This document shows positions 9,624 to 18,983 of a DNA stretch of 64,000 nucleotides, one piece after another. The position numbers were made by a program, and so were the translations under genes. Numbering within the stretch: the stretch's first letter is position 1; each line of letters opens with the position of its first letter. The DNA is from Photobacterium aquimaris (GTDB lineage: Bacteria; Pseudomonadota; Gammaproteobacteria; Enterobacterales; Vibrionaceae). The notes beneath the pieces were generated by a model. That model worked only from the letters and a program-made list of their open reading frames with translations. It searched no databases and had not been told where the DNA came from. The stretch is from positions 1,839,541 to 1,903,540 of the forward strand of contig NZ_MSCC01000001.1 of the NCBI RefSeq assembly GCF_002954455.1, written 5' to 3'.

Positions 9624-10520
9624 TTAAATTTGACTACGCCCTAATGAAATCACCACTCGACGATTTTGATGTCGACCGACAGGGGTTGAATTATCGGCAA
9701 TCGGTCGCCGTTTTCCATGTGCTTCAACTTGAATACGATTGTCGGGTAAGCCTAACCCTCTAAAGTAATCTTCAATTTTAGCTGCTCGTTGTTCTGATAA
9801 CTGTTGTCCTGCCGCGGTTCCTAGTGCTGAATCACTGTATGCAGCAACTAACACTAAATCGATATCATCAGAATAACGCACATAATCAGCAATCTGCGCT
9901 AACCGCTGCTGTGACATATTATTCAGCTCATCACTATCATTGTTATAATGCAAAATAGTAAAGGCAATATCGTCAAAACTAAATGGCATCAAGTTATTCA
10001 GGCATTGACTAAAAAGTTGATACGATTTATTAAAATTAACCGCAGATAAACCAACTTCTAACTGACGTTGTTGCTGAGTTGGCCAACTTTTATAGCTAAA
10101 CGTTGGATTACGTCCATCTTCTAACTCCGCCAACATTTGCCAGGCGGTATTACCTTCAATATAGCCATCAAATTGTTTGAAGAATTTTAAATTAACCATC
10201 GCATGAGCCGCATCGCCAGGCATCCAACTCGGTGGCATTGAAGTTAACTTAACATTGCGGGTTGCTCCAAGTTGACGCTGCATTTTCAACTCAAAATGCA
10301 GGTTCATTTTTTTACTGGAACGTGCTGAAAACTGCGCAGTTCCATAAGCTGGAATGGCGTGTTCTAATCGACACTCTAAAGGCGTATCAACCACAAGTTG
10401 CCACTGTGATTGATGTGGCGAGGCAAGATAGTTTTTAGCCTCAGCATTCGATATTGAAATAAATACACTAATAACTAATCCAATTCGTAACCAAGGCATT
10501 AATAATTCTATTGAATTCAT
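9624..10520 (-). CDS. motY: Sodium-type flagellar motor protein MotY
   Basis: MotY forms the T-ring under the flagellar basal body that anchors the Na+-driven PomAB stator. The 298-residue product begins with a signal peptide (cleavage likely after NAEA). An MotY-specific N-terminal domain follows (about 30-160). A C-terminal OmpA-like peptidoglycan-binding domain (about 175-290) has the motif AYSDSALG, then [13 protein letters not shown] and a closing GRHQNRRV. It lies divergent to rnt, as in Vibrio, which supports the assignment over a generic OmpA-family protein. Confidence 0.93.
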   Translation of the reverse strand: MNSIELLMPWLRIGLVISVFISISNAEAKNYLASPHQSQWQLVVDTPLECRLEHAIPAYGTAQFSARSSKKMNLHFELKMQRQLGATRNVKLTSMPPSWMPGDAAHAMVNLKFFKQFDGYIEGNTAWQMLAELEDGRNPTFSYKSWPTQQQRQLEVGLSAVNFNKSYQLFSQCLNNLMPFSFDDIAFTILHYNNDSDELNNMSQQRLAQIADYVRYSDDIDLVLVAAYSDSALGTAAGQQLSEQRAAKIEDYFRGLGLPDNRIQVEAHGKRRPIADNSTPVGRHQNRRVVISLGRSQI

Positions 10521-10722
10521 TTTATAACCAGACTAAGAGAAAATAATACAACGACGATAATAACGTTACACTGCTATATCGGCATTTATGGTATGAGCTT
10601 TAGCCTTCTATTACTCAATTGAGTCATCGTTACTTCAAATCGTATTTCTATGATTGAACAGCAATGAAATTAAACGCTTAATCTGCCATACTAGGTGATT
10701 CTTTTATTTTGACAGCAGTACT

Positions 10723-11388
10723 ATGAGCCAAGATAACCAATGTAATACCTTAAAAAGTCGCTTTCGCGGCTACTTTCCAGTCGTTATTGACGTTGAAACT
10801 GCAGGTTTTAATGCCAAAACAGATGCCTTATTAGAGATTTGTGCTGTCACTTTACAAATGGATGAAGATGGTTGGCTAAAACCTGCAACAACTATTCACT
10901 TCCATGTCGCTCCTTTTGAAGGTGCAATCTTGCATAAAGAAGCGTTAGAATTTAACGGCATTCGTGATCCTTTTAGCCCATTACGTGGCGCGGTATCTGA
11001 AGAAGTTGCACTCAAAGAAATTTATAAGCAAATCAGAAAAGAACAAAAAAACACTGATTGCACTCGTGCGATTATGGTGGCGCATAATGCGACTTTTGAT
11101 CATAGCTTTGTGATGGCTGCCTCTGAGCGCGCGAAACTAAAACGTAATCCATTTCATCCATTTGCGACCTTTGATACCGCAGCATTAAGCGGTTTAGCCT
11201 TTGGACAAACTGTGTTGGCTAAAGCCTGTCAAACAGCTGAAATTCCATTTGATAATAAAGAAGCGCACTCAGCATTATATGATACTGAACGTACCGCTGA
11301 ATTATTTTGTAAAATCGTTAATAAATGGAAACAACTAGGTGGCTGGCCATTATTCACGCCACCAACAGACGACACTGGCAACAAATAA
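10723..11388 (+). CDS. rnt: Ribonuclease T
   Basis: This is a DEDDh-family 3' exoribonuclease for tRNA CCA-end turnover and maturation of stable RNA 3' ends. The 221-residue product has Asp23 and Glu25 in VIDVETAGF, Asp126 in [10 protein letters not shown], and His182 with Asp187 in AHSALYDTE, giving the full catalytic set. It acts as a homodimer in the cytoplasm. It is divergent from motY and has its own terminator. Confidence 0.97.
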   Translation: MSQDNQCNTLKSRFRGYFPVVIDVETAGFNAKTDALLEICAVTLQMDEDGWLKPATTIHFHVAPFEGAILHKEALEFNGIRDPFSPLRGAVSEEVALKEIYKQIRKEQKNTDCTRAIMVAHNATFDHSFVMAASERAKLKRNPFHPFATFDTAALSGLAFGQTVLAKACQTAEIPFDNKEAHSALYDTERTAELFCKIVNKWKQLGGWPLFTPPTDDTGNK

Positions 11389-11413
11389 TCTAAATTGCGC
11401 TGAATTTTTTATT

Positions 11414-11437
11414 AAACCCATCCTGTATGGGTTTTTT
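11414..11437 (+). terminator. Rho-independent terminator of rnt
   Basis: The stem AAACCCAT / ATGGGTTT with a 5-base loop is followed by a T run, 26 bases after the rnt stop. Confidence 0.85.
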
Positions 11438-11503
11438 ATACCTCTCACATCGTCATCAAATAAATAGATGTAAAAATTAACAATTACTTAACATTAATCT
11501 TAT

Positions 11504-11518
11504 ACTTGGTCTGTAATG
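11504..11518 (+). promoter_or_regulatory. Possible FadR half-site upstream of the fadL-like gene
   Basis: The sequence ACTTGGTCTGTAATG carries the half-site TGGTCNG of the FadR operator, but the second half (ACCA) is not conserved. It lies about 65 bases before the fadL-like start. FadR control of fadL is known in other gammaproteobacteria; here it is only a weak inference. Confidence 0.25.
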
Positions 11519-11579
11519 CGTTTTGTTTTTCCTCATGGATGAATAAAAAATAACATAACGACAACTGAGAGGCAGAATA

Positions 11580-12842
11580 ATGTCCGTAAATATACGTTAT
11601 CTTTCCCTTGCGCTTTGTGCAGCGCTGACTAGTACTTCTGCGTTTAGTGCCGGATTTCAAGTCTCAGAACAATCAGCGTCAGGTTTAGGCCGCGCTTTTG
11701 CAGGAGAGGCTGCTATCGCTGATAACGCAGCGGTCATCTCTCGCAATCCCGCGGCAATGACAAAATTTAACACCATGACAGTATCAGTTGTCGGCAGTAT
11801 TGTTATACCTGAGATTGATGTTATCGCCCATGACGCACCTAACGGCATCCAAACTGCCAAAAATGTTGCTCCAACCGCTTTTGTACCTGCTAGTTATTTT
11901 ATTCAACCGCTTAATGAGCGCCTTTCTTGGGGGCTAGCATTATTTTCAGGCTACGGCGTAACCACCGATTATCCCGCCGATTTTTATGATGGTAGTTCTG
12001 CTGGTAAAACCTCACTGGTAGCCATCAATTTAAACCCTAGTATTGCTTACAAAGTTAATAACCAACTAAGCCTTGGGGTTGGTCTCAATGCTGTTTATGC
12101 CAAAGCTGAACTCTATCGCCATTATGGACAGAATGCGTTACCGTTCTATCCTACGATTAAACCCAGTGATAAAACCATTAACATGGAAGGTGACACTTGG
12201 AGCTGGGGATGGAACATCGGTGCTTTCTATCAATTAAATGATAATAACCGTTTTGGACTCGCTTACCGTTCAAAAGTTAATCTTGATTTTAAAGGCGATT
12301 TTACTGATTACTCCGGATTAGTATTAGGCAGTGCCAATCGCGGTCAAACCATTAAAGGAAAACTCCCAGTTATTCTACCCGCCACCGCTGAATTTTCTGG
12401 TTTTCATCAGCTTAATCCGAAAATTGCGGTTCATTACAGTCTTTTTTGGACCCAATGGAGTTCATTTAAAGAGTTACGTGCCACCAACGCACAATGTAAT
12501 TTCAATGGTCAAATGCCAGGGATTTGCTTACTAAAAGATGAAGATTATAGCGATGCATTTCGATGGGCTATTGGCACCACATACACCCTCAACTCTACCA
12601 TTACCTTACGCGCTGGATTTGCCTTTGATGAACAAGGCGGTAAAGCCACGCTTAGTATTCCAGATACTGACCGCTACTGGTATTCAGCCGGCGTCACTTA
12701 CCAACATAGTCCTCGCTTAAGTATTGATATTGGCTTGAGTTATATCTATGGCAAAGACAACGACTTTATTGAAACTGACCACCGTTTTACTGCCAGCAGT
12801 GTTGCTTATATTGGAGCTGCACAAATTAACTATGCCTTTTAG
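11580..12842 (+). CDS. fadL: FadL-family outer-membrane long-chain fatty acid transporter
   Basis: This is an outer-membrane beta-barrel that takes up long-chain fatty acids and other hydrophobic molecules. The 420-residue precursor has a signal peptide (cleavage likely after SAFSA). The mature N-terminal hatch GFQVSEQSASGLGRAFAGEA contains the family NPAAM motif shortly after, and the C terminus ends in an aromatic residue (NYAF), as expected for barrel insertion. The ribosome binding site GAGAGG is good. It is 35 bases upstream of the volA-like lipase and likely co-transcribed, matching the V. cholerae fadL/volA arrangement. A paralogue of the main FadL cannot be excluded. Confidence 0.92.
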   Translation: MSVNIRYLSLALCAALTSTSAFSAGFQVSEQSASGLGRAFAGEAAIADNAAVISRNPAAMTKFNTMTVSVVGSIVIPEIDVIAHDAPNGIQTAKNVAPTAFVPASYFIQPLNERLSWGLALFSGYGVTTDYPADFYDGSSAGKTSLVAINLNPSIAYKVNNQLSLGVGLNAVYAKAELYRHYGQNALPFYPTIKPSDKTINMEGDTWSWGWNIGAFYQLNDNNRFGLAYRSKVNLDFKGDFTDYSGLVLGSANRGQTIKGKLPVILPATAEFSGFHQLNPKIAVHYSLFWTQWSSFKELRATNAQCNFNGQMPGICLLKDEDYSDAFRWAIGTTYTLNSTITLRAGFAFDEQGGKATLSIPDTDRYWYSAGVTYQHSPRLSIDIGLSYIYGKDNDFIETDHRFTASSVAYIGAAQINYAF

Positions 12843-12877
12843 CCACAATGCATAACAACATTTAAATAAGGAAATAT

Positions 12878-15289
12878 ATGAACAAGTATATTTTAACGAT
12901 ACTAACAACAAGTTTGGGGCTAATAGGGTGTGGTGGCGACAGCAAATTAGAAGGGACACCAACACTGGATCCCAATATTACCGATAGCATTAACGCAGCG
13001 ACTAAAATCAACTTTGATTTAATCACTGATCCACAAAGCCCTACCCTTGTTCAACCCACTTATTTATTAATGGACAGTCGCGACGGCACTTTAAATACCG
13101 AAGTTGCAGCTGCTGATGCCAATGATATTAGCGATCCATTAATAACAATGGGACACACCGATGGTTGGAGTACCAGTCAACCATTACAGCTGCAATTTAT
13201 AGGGCATGATCTTGATAGCACAACGCTAGCTAATGGCTTTTATTTAATTGAGTCTAGCGATCCAACCACCAGTACCAACACCATAGAACCGACTAAACTC
13301 ACTCAAAATAATGGCGACTTTATATTATCAGCATCAGGTACCACGCTCACTGTAGTGCTGTTAAAACCATTAAAACCCGCTACTAATTATATGTTTGCTA
13401 TTACAAGCGATCTTAAAGACAGCAATGGTGATAGTGTCGGTATGAGTAATAGCTATGCGGTCTTAAAAGCCAATGCGCCAGCTCCGGTTGCGGCACTGGT
13501 TGCAGCCCAAGACATTACTCACGCCACAGAAGCTGAATTTGTAAAGGTAGGGGTTAACCAAGACAGCATTATGTTCTCAAGTTGGTTTACAACCGCTTCT
13601 ATCGGTGATGCGGTATATGCCGTTAAAGCAGCAACAGCACTGGCATTACAGCAAGGTGCTAATACCATTTGGAAAGGCAGTGCGATTAACGATCAAGTCT
13701 CAACCTCAGATTTACGCAACCTATTTAGTTTCTCCAATCTCACCGATACTAAGCAAACCACACCACAAGCAAAAGGGGAAATCTATACTGGCACAATAGC
13801 ACTGCCCTATTTTTTAGATAATACTGCCGCAGGTTTTGCAACAACGCCTTGGCAAAGTGGTATGCCAAGTTTAGCCATTATCAGCTCAGTATTAACCTCA
13901 AGTAGTGACGCTGATAAAGCAGCAATTGTTGCGCAATTAGCTCAACTCAATATTACTCCAGCAGACATTGCAGCAGCGGCTAGTGATGCAGACATACAAC
14001 GTCGCTTACTGGTGACACTAACAGGCGCAACATTGACATTAGCTGATGGCAACCAGCTTGATCCACAACGATTGATCACCCGCTTTAGTCCATTGCCCAA
14101 GCTACAATCAGTACAATATCTTGATTACACCTTGATTCTACCTGTAGACCCGAGTTGTGATCAGGTAGCAAAGAATGCCACCAGTATTTATTTACATGGC
14201 ATTACTAGCACCAAAGAAACCGTATTAGCTCTAGCAGATAATATTATAAATGAGCAGTGCCAAGCGATTTTTGCCATCGATCATCCATTGCATGGCAGTC
14301 GAGCAATTGCAGGGGTTGATGGCAGCGCCAGTGATGGTCACCCTGAGTACTATTTAAATTTATCGGCACTCACTGTTGCCAGAGATAACCTTCGCCAAAG
14401 TGCAACAGATATAATTGGATTGCGTGCAGCAATTGGGCAAGTATTTGCGACTATTGCATCAAGTGATGCCGCTGCAATTGGGAGTTTAGGTAATTTAAAA
14501 ACGCTCGATCCAGCGCAAGGAGTTAACTTTATTGGTCACTCTTTAGGCGCTATCACCGGTGTCAGTGTGGCCAACATTGCAAATCGTCCCGTAGACATAC
14601 CGCAAACTGATGCACTCTTATTCGACATAAATGCCCTTGCTTTAGCTAACCCTGGCGGTGAAATTCCTTACTTATTACTAAACTCTGGTAGTTTTGGAGA
14701 TTTTGTTAAAGGCAACTTAATGGCGACAACCAATCCAACCTTTGCCGCTTTTTGCCAGCAACAATCATTGCAACCTGATGTATGCTTTAATGTTTATCAG
14801 GCGGATCTAATTGCTAAAGGCGATGCGAGTTCTGTTGCAACCTTAACCGCAATATATGCCACTTTTAATAGCTTTGCGTACGCGGCTCAAACGGTATTAG
14901 ATACTATCGATCCAACTAACCATGCTCCTCTAGTAAGCCCAAATACAGGCTTATATTTAGCTCAAGTAAAAAATGATGCGACCATTCCTAATATGACCCC
15001 ATTAGGAGCAACCGTTGACGGTACCACGATTTTACACCCCTACTCTCCGTTTACCGGCACAACCCCGCTAATTAGTGGCTTAGATCTAATGATCACTAAC
15101 CAAAGCACGACTAACCAATTAGTACACAATGCCATTTTATTTAATCAAGGTGACCATTCATCACTGCTCGATTCAACAATTAGTCCTGCCGTGACCCAAG
15201 AAATGCAAACGGAAATAGCGTCATTTATAAACACTAATGGCCTAAACCTCACGATAGAGAATAAAAGCGTAATAACCACAGCCCCTTAA
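12878..15289 (+). CDS. volA: VolA/Pla-1-type surface lipoprotein lipase (lysophospholipase)
   Basis: This is an alpha/beta-hydrolase lipoprotein. In V. cholerae the homologue VolA is displayed on the outer membrane and releases fatty acid from lysophosphatidylcholine for uptake by FadL. The 803-residue product has a lipobox ending at Cys18 (LIGC) and a large N-terminal domain of the bacterial virulence-lipase type. The nucleophile elbow GHSLG has Ser at about residue 555. Partnership with the adjacent fadL gene fits a scavenging unit. The length agrees with the family; substrate identity is inferred from family knowledge. Confidence 0.88.
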   Translation: MNKYILTILTTSLGLIGCGGDSKLEGTPTLDPNITDSINAATKINFDLITDPQSPTLVQPTYLLMDSRDGTLNTEVAAADANDISDPLITMGHTDGWSTSQPLQLQFIGHDLDSTTLANGFYLIESSDPTTSTNTIEPTKLTQNNGDFILSASGTTLTVVLLKPLKPATNYMFAITSDLKDSNGDSVGMSNSYAVLKANAPAPVAALVAAQDITHATEAEFVKVGVNQDSIMFSSWFTTASIGDAVYAVKAATALALQQGANTIWKGSAINDQVSTSDLRNLFSFSNLTDTKQTTPQAKGEIYTGTIALPYFLDNTAAGFATTPWQSGMPSLAIISSVLTSSSDADKAAIVAQLAQLNITPADIAAAASDADIQRRLLVTLTGATLTLADGNQLDPQRLITRFSPLPKLQSVQYLDYTLILPVDPSCDQVAKNATSIYLHGITSTKETVLALADNIINEQCQAIFAIDHPLHGSRAIAGVDGSASDGHPEYYLNLSALTVARDNLRQSATDIIGLRAAIGQVFATIASSDAAAIGSLGNLKTLDPAQGVNFIGHSLGAITGVSVANIANRPVDIPQTDALLFDINALALANPGGEIPYLLLNSGSFGDFVKGNLMATTNPTFAAFCQQQSLQPDVCFNVYQADLIAKGDASSVATLTAIYATFNSFAYAAQTVLDTIDPTNHAPLVSPNTGLYLAQVKNDATIPNMTPLGATVDGTTILHPYSPFTGTTPLISGLDLMITNQSTTNQLVHNAILFNQGDHSSLLDSTISPAVTQEMQTEIASFINTNGLNLTIENKSVITTAP

Positions 15290-15320
15290 GTTTTTTATCA
15301 ATAAAATGTTTAATCATAAG

Positions 15321-15347
15321 AAGCGAGCGTGATGCTCGCTTTTTTTT
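15321..15347 (+). terminator. Rho-independent terminator of fadL-volA
   Basis: The stem AAGCGAGC / GCTCGCTT has a 5-base loop followed by a run of Ts, 32 bases after the volA stop. Confidence 0.92.
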
Positions 15348-15492
15348 GGCATATAAAACAAAGTGATAAATACTAAAAAGGCTTATTCTTTATAAACATA
15401 ATTATGGAATTTTTTTCTCGACAAATGCTGAAAATCAAGCACACTGTGTGATATGGGATCAAAGTCTCATAATTATAATTAAATCGCATCTA

Positions 15493-15509
15493 GCAGTGTT
15501 GAACACTGC
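15493..15509. promoter_or_regulatory. 17-bp palindrome upstream of the antiporter gene
   Basis: GCAGTGTT and AACACTGC form a perfect 8-bp dyad around one central base, about 50 bases before the downstream start codon. There is no T run, so an operator is more likely than a terminator. The binding protein is unknown. Confidence 0.4.
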
Positions 15510-15560
15510 CAGACAATCGAACGAAGTAATAATGCAACTAACGGATGGAACTCACGTTTT

Positions 15561-16883
15561 ATGAACCCTGTAATTATCGCCGTATGCATCATGCTGGTAC
15601 TCGCTTTAATGCGTGTCAATGTCGTGGTTGCTCTTACATTTAGTGCCATTATTGGTGGTCTTATCGGAGGTTTATCGCTCACCGATACGATTTCAGCCTT
15701 TGAAGGTGGATTAGGTGGCGGTGCCACAACCGCTCTAAGCTACGCCATGTTAGGTGCGTTTGCCGTCGCGATTTCACGTTCAGGTATTACTGACGTCCTC
15801 GCTCAAAAAGTTATTAAGCGCATTAGCGGCCATGAAAATATTGCGGCAGCTACTGGTGTGAAATATAGCGTTCTTATCATTTTAGTATTGCTTGCCATCT
15901 CTTCTCAGAACGTTATCCCAGTCCATATCGCCTTTATTCCGATTGTTATTCCACCGCTATTACATGTCTTTGCCAAGCTTAAGCTTGATCGCCGTTTAAT
16001 TGCCTGTGTATTAACCTTTGGTTTAGTCACCCCTTATATGGTACTTCCTATTGGTTTTGGCGGTATCTTTCTCAACAACATTCTGCTTAAAAATTTACAT
16101 GATAATGGGTTAGATGTTGCGGCAAGCCAAGTGCCTATCGCAATGATCCTACCTGCATGTGGCATGGTGTTTGGCTTATTAATGGCAACATTTGTCAGCT
16201 ACCGTAAGCCACGCGAATATTCAGAAGAGAAAATTCTTGCCAGTGAGCCAGAGAAAAAAGTCATCGATATGCGCCATGTGTATGTAGCTGTAGGGGCTAT
16301 TTTTGCAGCATTAGGTGCACAGCTGTATAGCGGCTCAATGATTGTCGGTGGTTTAGTCGGCTTTATGGTGTTTACCTTTACTGGCGTCATCAAATGGAAA
16401 GAAACCCACGATGTGTTCACTAAAGGTGTACATATGATGGCAATGATCGGCTTTATTATGATTGCAGCGGCAGGTTTTGCTGCAGTAATGAAAGCAACAG
16501 GTGGCGTTGAAACTTTAGTTAATTCACTTGAAGCGATTATTGGTAACAATAAGCCATTAGCGTCATTATTGATGTTAGTCGTTGGTCTATTAGTAACAAT
16601 GGGGATTGGTTCATCGTTCTCAACTATCCCTATTCTTGCAACAATTTATGTACCGTTATGTTTATCTTTTGGTTTCTCGCCAATGGCAACAATTGCGATT
16701 GTAGGTACCGCTGCAGCACTTGGTGATGCAGGCTCTCCAGCTTCGGATTCAACCTTGGGTCCAACATCAGGTCTTAATGCCGATGGTCAACATGATCATA
16801 TTTGGGATTCAGTTGTACCGACGTTTATTCACTACAACTTGCCACTGATTGCTTTTGGCTGGATCGCATCAATGATTCTGTAG
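15561..16883 (+). CDS. Na+/H+ antiporter family protein (NhaC-superfamily, YuiF-like)
   Basis: This is a polytopic inner-membrane transporter of the Na+/H+ antiporter superfamily. The 440-residue product has about 12 hydrophobic segments. A short N-terminal antiporter domain comes first, and a conserved C-terminal stretch, [20 protein letters not shown], is typical of this family. Some members transport histidine or other amino acids, so the substrate is uncertain. It appears monocistronic with a terminator after it. Confidence 0.85.
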   Translation: MNPVIIAVCIMLVLALMRVNVVVALTFSAIIGGLIGGLSLTDTISAFEGGLGGGATTALSYAMLGAFAVAISRSGITDVLAQKVIKRISGHENIAAATGVKYSVLIILVLLAISSQNVIPVHIAFIPIVIPPLLHVFAKLKLDRRLIACVLTFGLVTPYMVLPIGFGGIFLNNILLKNLHDNGLDVAASQVPIAMILPACGMVFGLLMATFVSYRKPREYSEEKILASEPEKKVIDMRHVYVAVGAIFAALGAQLYSGSMIVGGLVGFMVFTFTGVIKWKETHDVFTKGVHMMAMIGFIMIAAAGFAAVMKATGGVETLVNSLEAIIGNNKPLASLLMLVVGLLVTMGIGSSFSTIPILATIYVPLCLSFGFSPMATIAIVGTAAALGDAGSPASDSTLGPTSGLNADGQHDHIWDSVVPTFIHYNLPLIAFGWIASMIL

Positions 16884-16926
16884 TCGCAATAGCATCACAA
16901 TGATGACTGCGATTTAAGCTTGATAT

Positions 16927-16960
16927 AAAAAACCGCCAACGTTTAACGTAGCGGTTTTTT
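16927..16960. terminator. Bidirectional terminator between the antiporter and grxD
   Basis: AAAAAACCGC and GCGGTTTTTT form the outer stem around an inner CGTTTAACG hairpin, with A and T runs on both sides. The flanking genes are convergent. Confidence 0.9.
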
Positions 16961-16989
16961 ATAAGTACAAAAACACTTAAACAGCAATC

Positions 16990-17328
16990 TTACTCAGCAG
17001 CTTGTGCATCACGGCGAGCAGCAGCTTCTTTAATTAATGTTTGTAATTCACCTTTTTGGAACATTTCCAAAATGATGTCACAACCACCAATAAGTTCACC
17101 GTCAATCCATAATTGTGGGAATGTTGGCCACTGTGCATAAACAGGTAGCTCTGCACGAATATCTGGGTTTTGAAGGATATCTACAAACGCAAATTTTTCA
17201 CCACAGTTCATTAACGCTTGTGATGCTTGTGATGAGAAACCACAGCTTGGCAATTTTGGAGAGCCTTTCATGTACAACAAAATAGCATTATCTGAAATTT
17301 GTTGTTTAATTTTATCGATAGTTTCCAT
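16990..17328 (-). CDS. grxD: Monothiol glutaredoxin Grx4
   Basis: This CGFS-type glutaredoxin carries and transfers [2Fe-2S] clusters with glutathione and BolA partners. The 112-residue product has Cys29 in the SCGFSSQ motif, the WPTFPQLWIDGELIGGCDI region that binds glutathione, and a charged C-terminal tail. It is divergent from sodB, a pairing conserved in Vibrionaceae. Confidence 0.97.
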   Translation of the reverse strand: METIDKIKQQISDNAILLYMKGSPKLPSCGFSSQASQALMNCGEKFAFVDILQNPDIRAELPVYAQWPTFPQLWIDGELIGGCDIILEMFQKGELQTLIKEAAARRDAQAAE

Positions 17329-17652
17329 CGCTTCCTCGTCCGATTCTAATAATCATTTGTAATAAACCCTACCATTCTACTTGGTTATCGTCACCAATAA
17401 AAATACTTTCAAATTATGTTTAGTCTCTCTTTTACATAATAAAGCGTAATCTTAGTTATATTGATATCTATTAAGTGGTTATTGACGTAATCAATAACGC
17501 GGTATAGGGTATTTTTTTAAGTTTAATGCTTTTAATAAACTAAAAACTTGCTAAAATAAAACGGTCAGATTCAAATAATAAGTAGGTGCTAACACCTACT
17601 AGAAAGTAATGTCGTGGGTATAAGCCCAATAATTAAAATGGAGAATTGAGCA
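17329..17652. other. Divergent grxD/sodB intergenic region
   Basis: This 324-base AT-rich spacer carries the promoters of both genes. The only clear structure is a perfect inverted repeat at 17581-17600 in the sodB leader. In other gammaproteobacteria sodB mRNA is regulated by iron through Fur and the RyhB small RNA at the ribosome binding site; I could not identify those elements by eye. Confidence 0.5.
17581..17600 (+). promoter_or_regulatory. Perfect inverted repeat in the sodB leader
   Basis: AGTAGGTG and CACCTACT pair over a 4-base loop, 53 bases before the sodB ATG. No T run follows. In RNA it would be a stable 5' hairpin; in DNA it could be an operator. Confidence 0.5.
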
Positions 17653-18243
17653 ATGGCATTTGAACTACCAGCTCTACCGTACGCAATCAACGCTCTTGAG
17701 CCACATATTTCTCAAGAAACGCTAGAATACCACTACGGTAAGCATCACAACACTTACGTTGTTAAGCTAAACGGTCTTGTAGAAGGTACTGACCTTGCTG
17801 AAAAATCTCTTGAAGAAATCGTACAGACTTCTACTGGTGGTGTTTTCAACAATGCAGCTCAAGTATGGAACCACACTTTCTACTGGCATTGCCTAAGTCC
17901 AAATGGCGGCGGCGAGCCTACTGGTGAATTAGCAGACGCAATTGTTAAAACCTTCGGTTCTTTCGCTGAATTCAAAGCTAAATTCACAGACTCAGCAATC
18001 AATAACTTTGGTTCTGGTTGGACATGGCTAGTAAAAACTGAAGATGGCGCATTAGAAATCGTTAACACTTCAAACGCAGGCTGCCCAATTGCTGAAGAAG
18101 GTCTGAAAATGACACCTCTTCTAACTGTTGATGTTTGGGAACACGCTTACTACATCGATTACCGCAATGTTCGCCCTGATTACATGGCTGCATTCTGGTC
18201 ACTTGTTAACTGGGACTTCGCTGCTAAAAATCTAGCTGCGTAA
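17653..18243 (+). CDS. sodB: Superoxide dismutase [Fe]
   Basis: This cytoplasmic enzyme dismutates superoxide. The 196-residue product has all four metal ligands: His27, His74, Asp160 and His164. The iron-type signatures (AAQVWNHTFYWHCL and DVWEHAYYIDYRN) are present. The start follows a GGAGAATTG ribosome binding site. Codon use is strongly biased, as in other highly expressed genes here such as gapA. A terminator follows. Confidence 0.98.
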   Translation: MAFELPALPYAINALEPHISQETLEYHYGKHHNTYVVKLNGLVEGTDLAEKSLEEIVQTSTGGVFNNAAQVWNHTFYWHCLSPNGGGEPTGELADAIVKTFGSFAEFKAKFTDSAINNFGSGWTWLVKTEDGALEIVNTSNAGCPIAEEGLKMTPLLTVDVWEHAYYIDYRNVRPDYMAAFWSLVNWDFAAKNLAA

Positions 18244-18263
18244 TATTCCTGTTTAATAACATC

Positions 18264-18294
18264 AACCCGTTTCATTATTGAGACGGGTTTTTTT
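18264..18294 (+). terminator. Rho-independent terminator of sodB
   Basis: AACCCGTTTC pairs with GAGACGGGTT (one wobble) over a 6-base loop, followed by a T run. Confidence 0.9.
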
Positions 18295-18494
18295 ATACCT
18301 CGACAATCACGCTCATATTGTTACCTATTTCCTCATCAGCTATTAATCATTGGTTTATATATAACAATTCAATATTTTACTTACACTGCATTTACCCACT
18401 AACATCATGAAACATCCAACCCTGTTTTGACATGCTTTTTATTGCTCGATTGTATAATTGTGCATCACTCATCATTCAACCGAGAGTTATTAGC

Positions 18495-18874
18495 GTATAT
18501 TACAAAACGTTCTCCATCGCAGCACTTAGCGTCGCTATCTTAACCTCCAGCAGTATTGCTTCTGCTCAAGACGAAGTAAAAAAGCCGCAACCATGTAAAA
18601 CATAATGCCGAGCTCAATGCCGTAATGGAAGGTAATGATAGCATCGCTGCAAATCTGTCTTATATTGAATCACAGCCGACTAACCATATTTTGTTAAACC
18701 GTGGGGAGAGCGCACCAAAACCGCCGCAGAAGTCGTTGCTGAGCTCACTGATAAGGCCTCAAAAACATTATCAGCTTACAGCATGTCATTTATGTAAGTA
18801 TGAGCAAATTAACAGACAAAGATGTCCTAAACTCGCTACTCTCGGGTCGCGGTTGGCGTAAGAAGAATCATTAA
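18495..18874 (+). pseudogene. Decayed gene for a small secreted protein
   Basis: Three reading frames must be joined to follow one apparent protein. The first part (from 18498) reads as a signal peptide with SIASA-QDEVKK. A shift at about 18595 enters KHNAELNAVMEGNDSIAANL. A second shift near 18705 enters WGERTKTAAEVVAELTDKAS. A third near 18795 enters VSMSKLTDKDVLNSLLSGRG and stops at 18874. The start codon is also missing, although a GAGAG ribosome binding site remains. The family is unknown. The 18625-18861 open frame is only a fragment of this relic. Confidence 0.7.
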
Positions 18875-18906
18875 TTACAGACAAATAAACCGATAACGCT
18901 ATCAAT

Positions 18907-18956
18907 AAAAACGCCTGCATACTTTTGACTAGAAAGAGAAAGCCGCAGGCGTTTTT
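18907..18956. terminator. Terminator downstream of asd
   Basis: AAAAACGCCTGC and GCAGGCGTTTTT pair around a 26-base loop. On the minus strand it lies just past the asd stop; on the plus strand it would have ended the pseudogene transcript. Confidence 0.75.
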
Positions 18957-18983
18957 TATATCTTAATCAAGGCTAGATAATAA

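Noticed and set aside
15447..15463. CRP-like sequence TGTGATATGGGATCAAA
   Set aside because: The left half is good, but the second half-site is off by one base and poorly matched.
18625..18861. 78-codon open frame between sodB and asd
   Set aside because: It joins part of one frame of the decayed secreted-protein gene to out-of-frame sequence; better explained as a pseudogene fragment.
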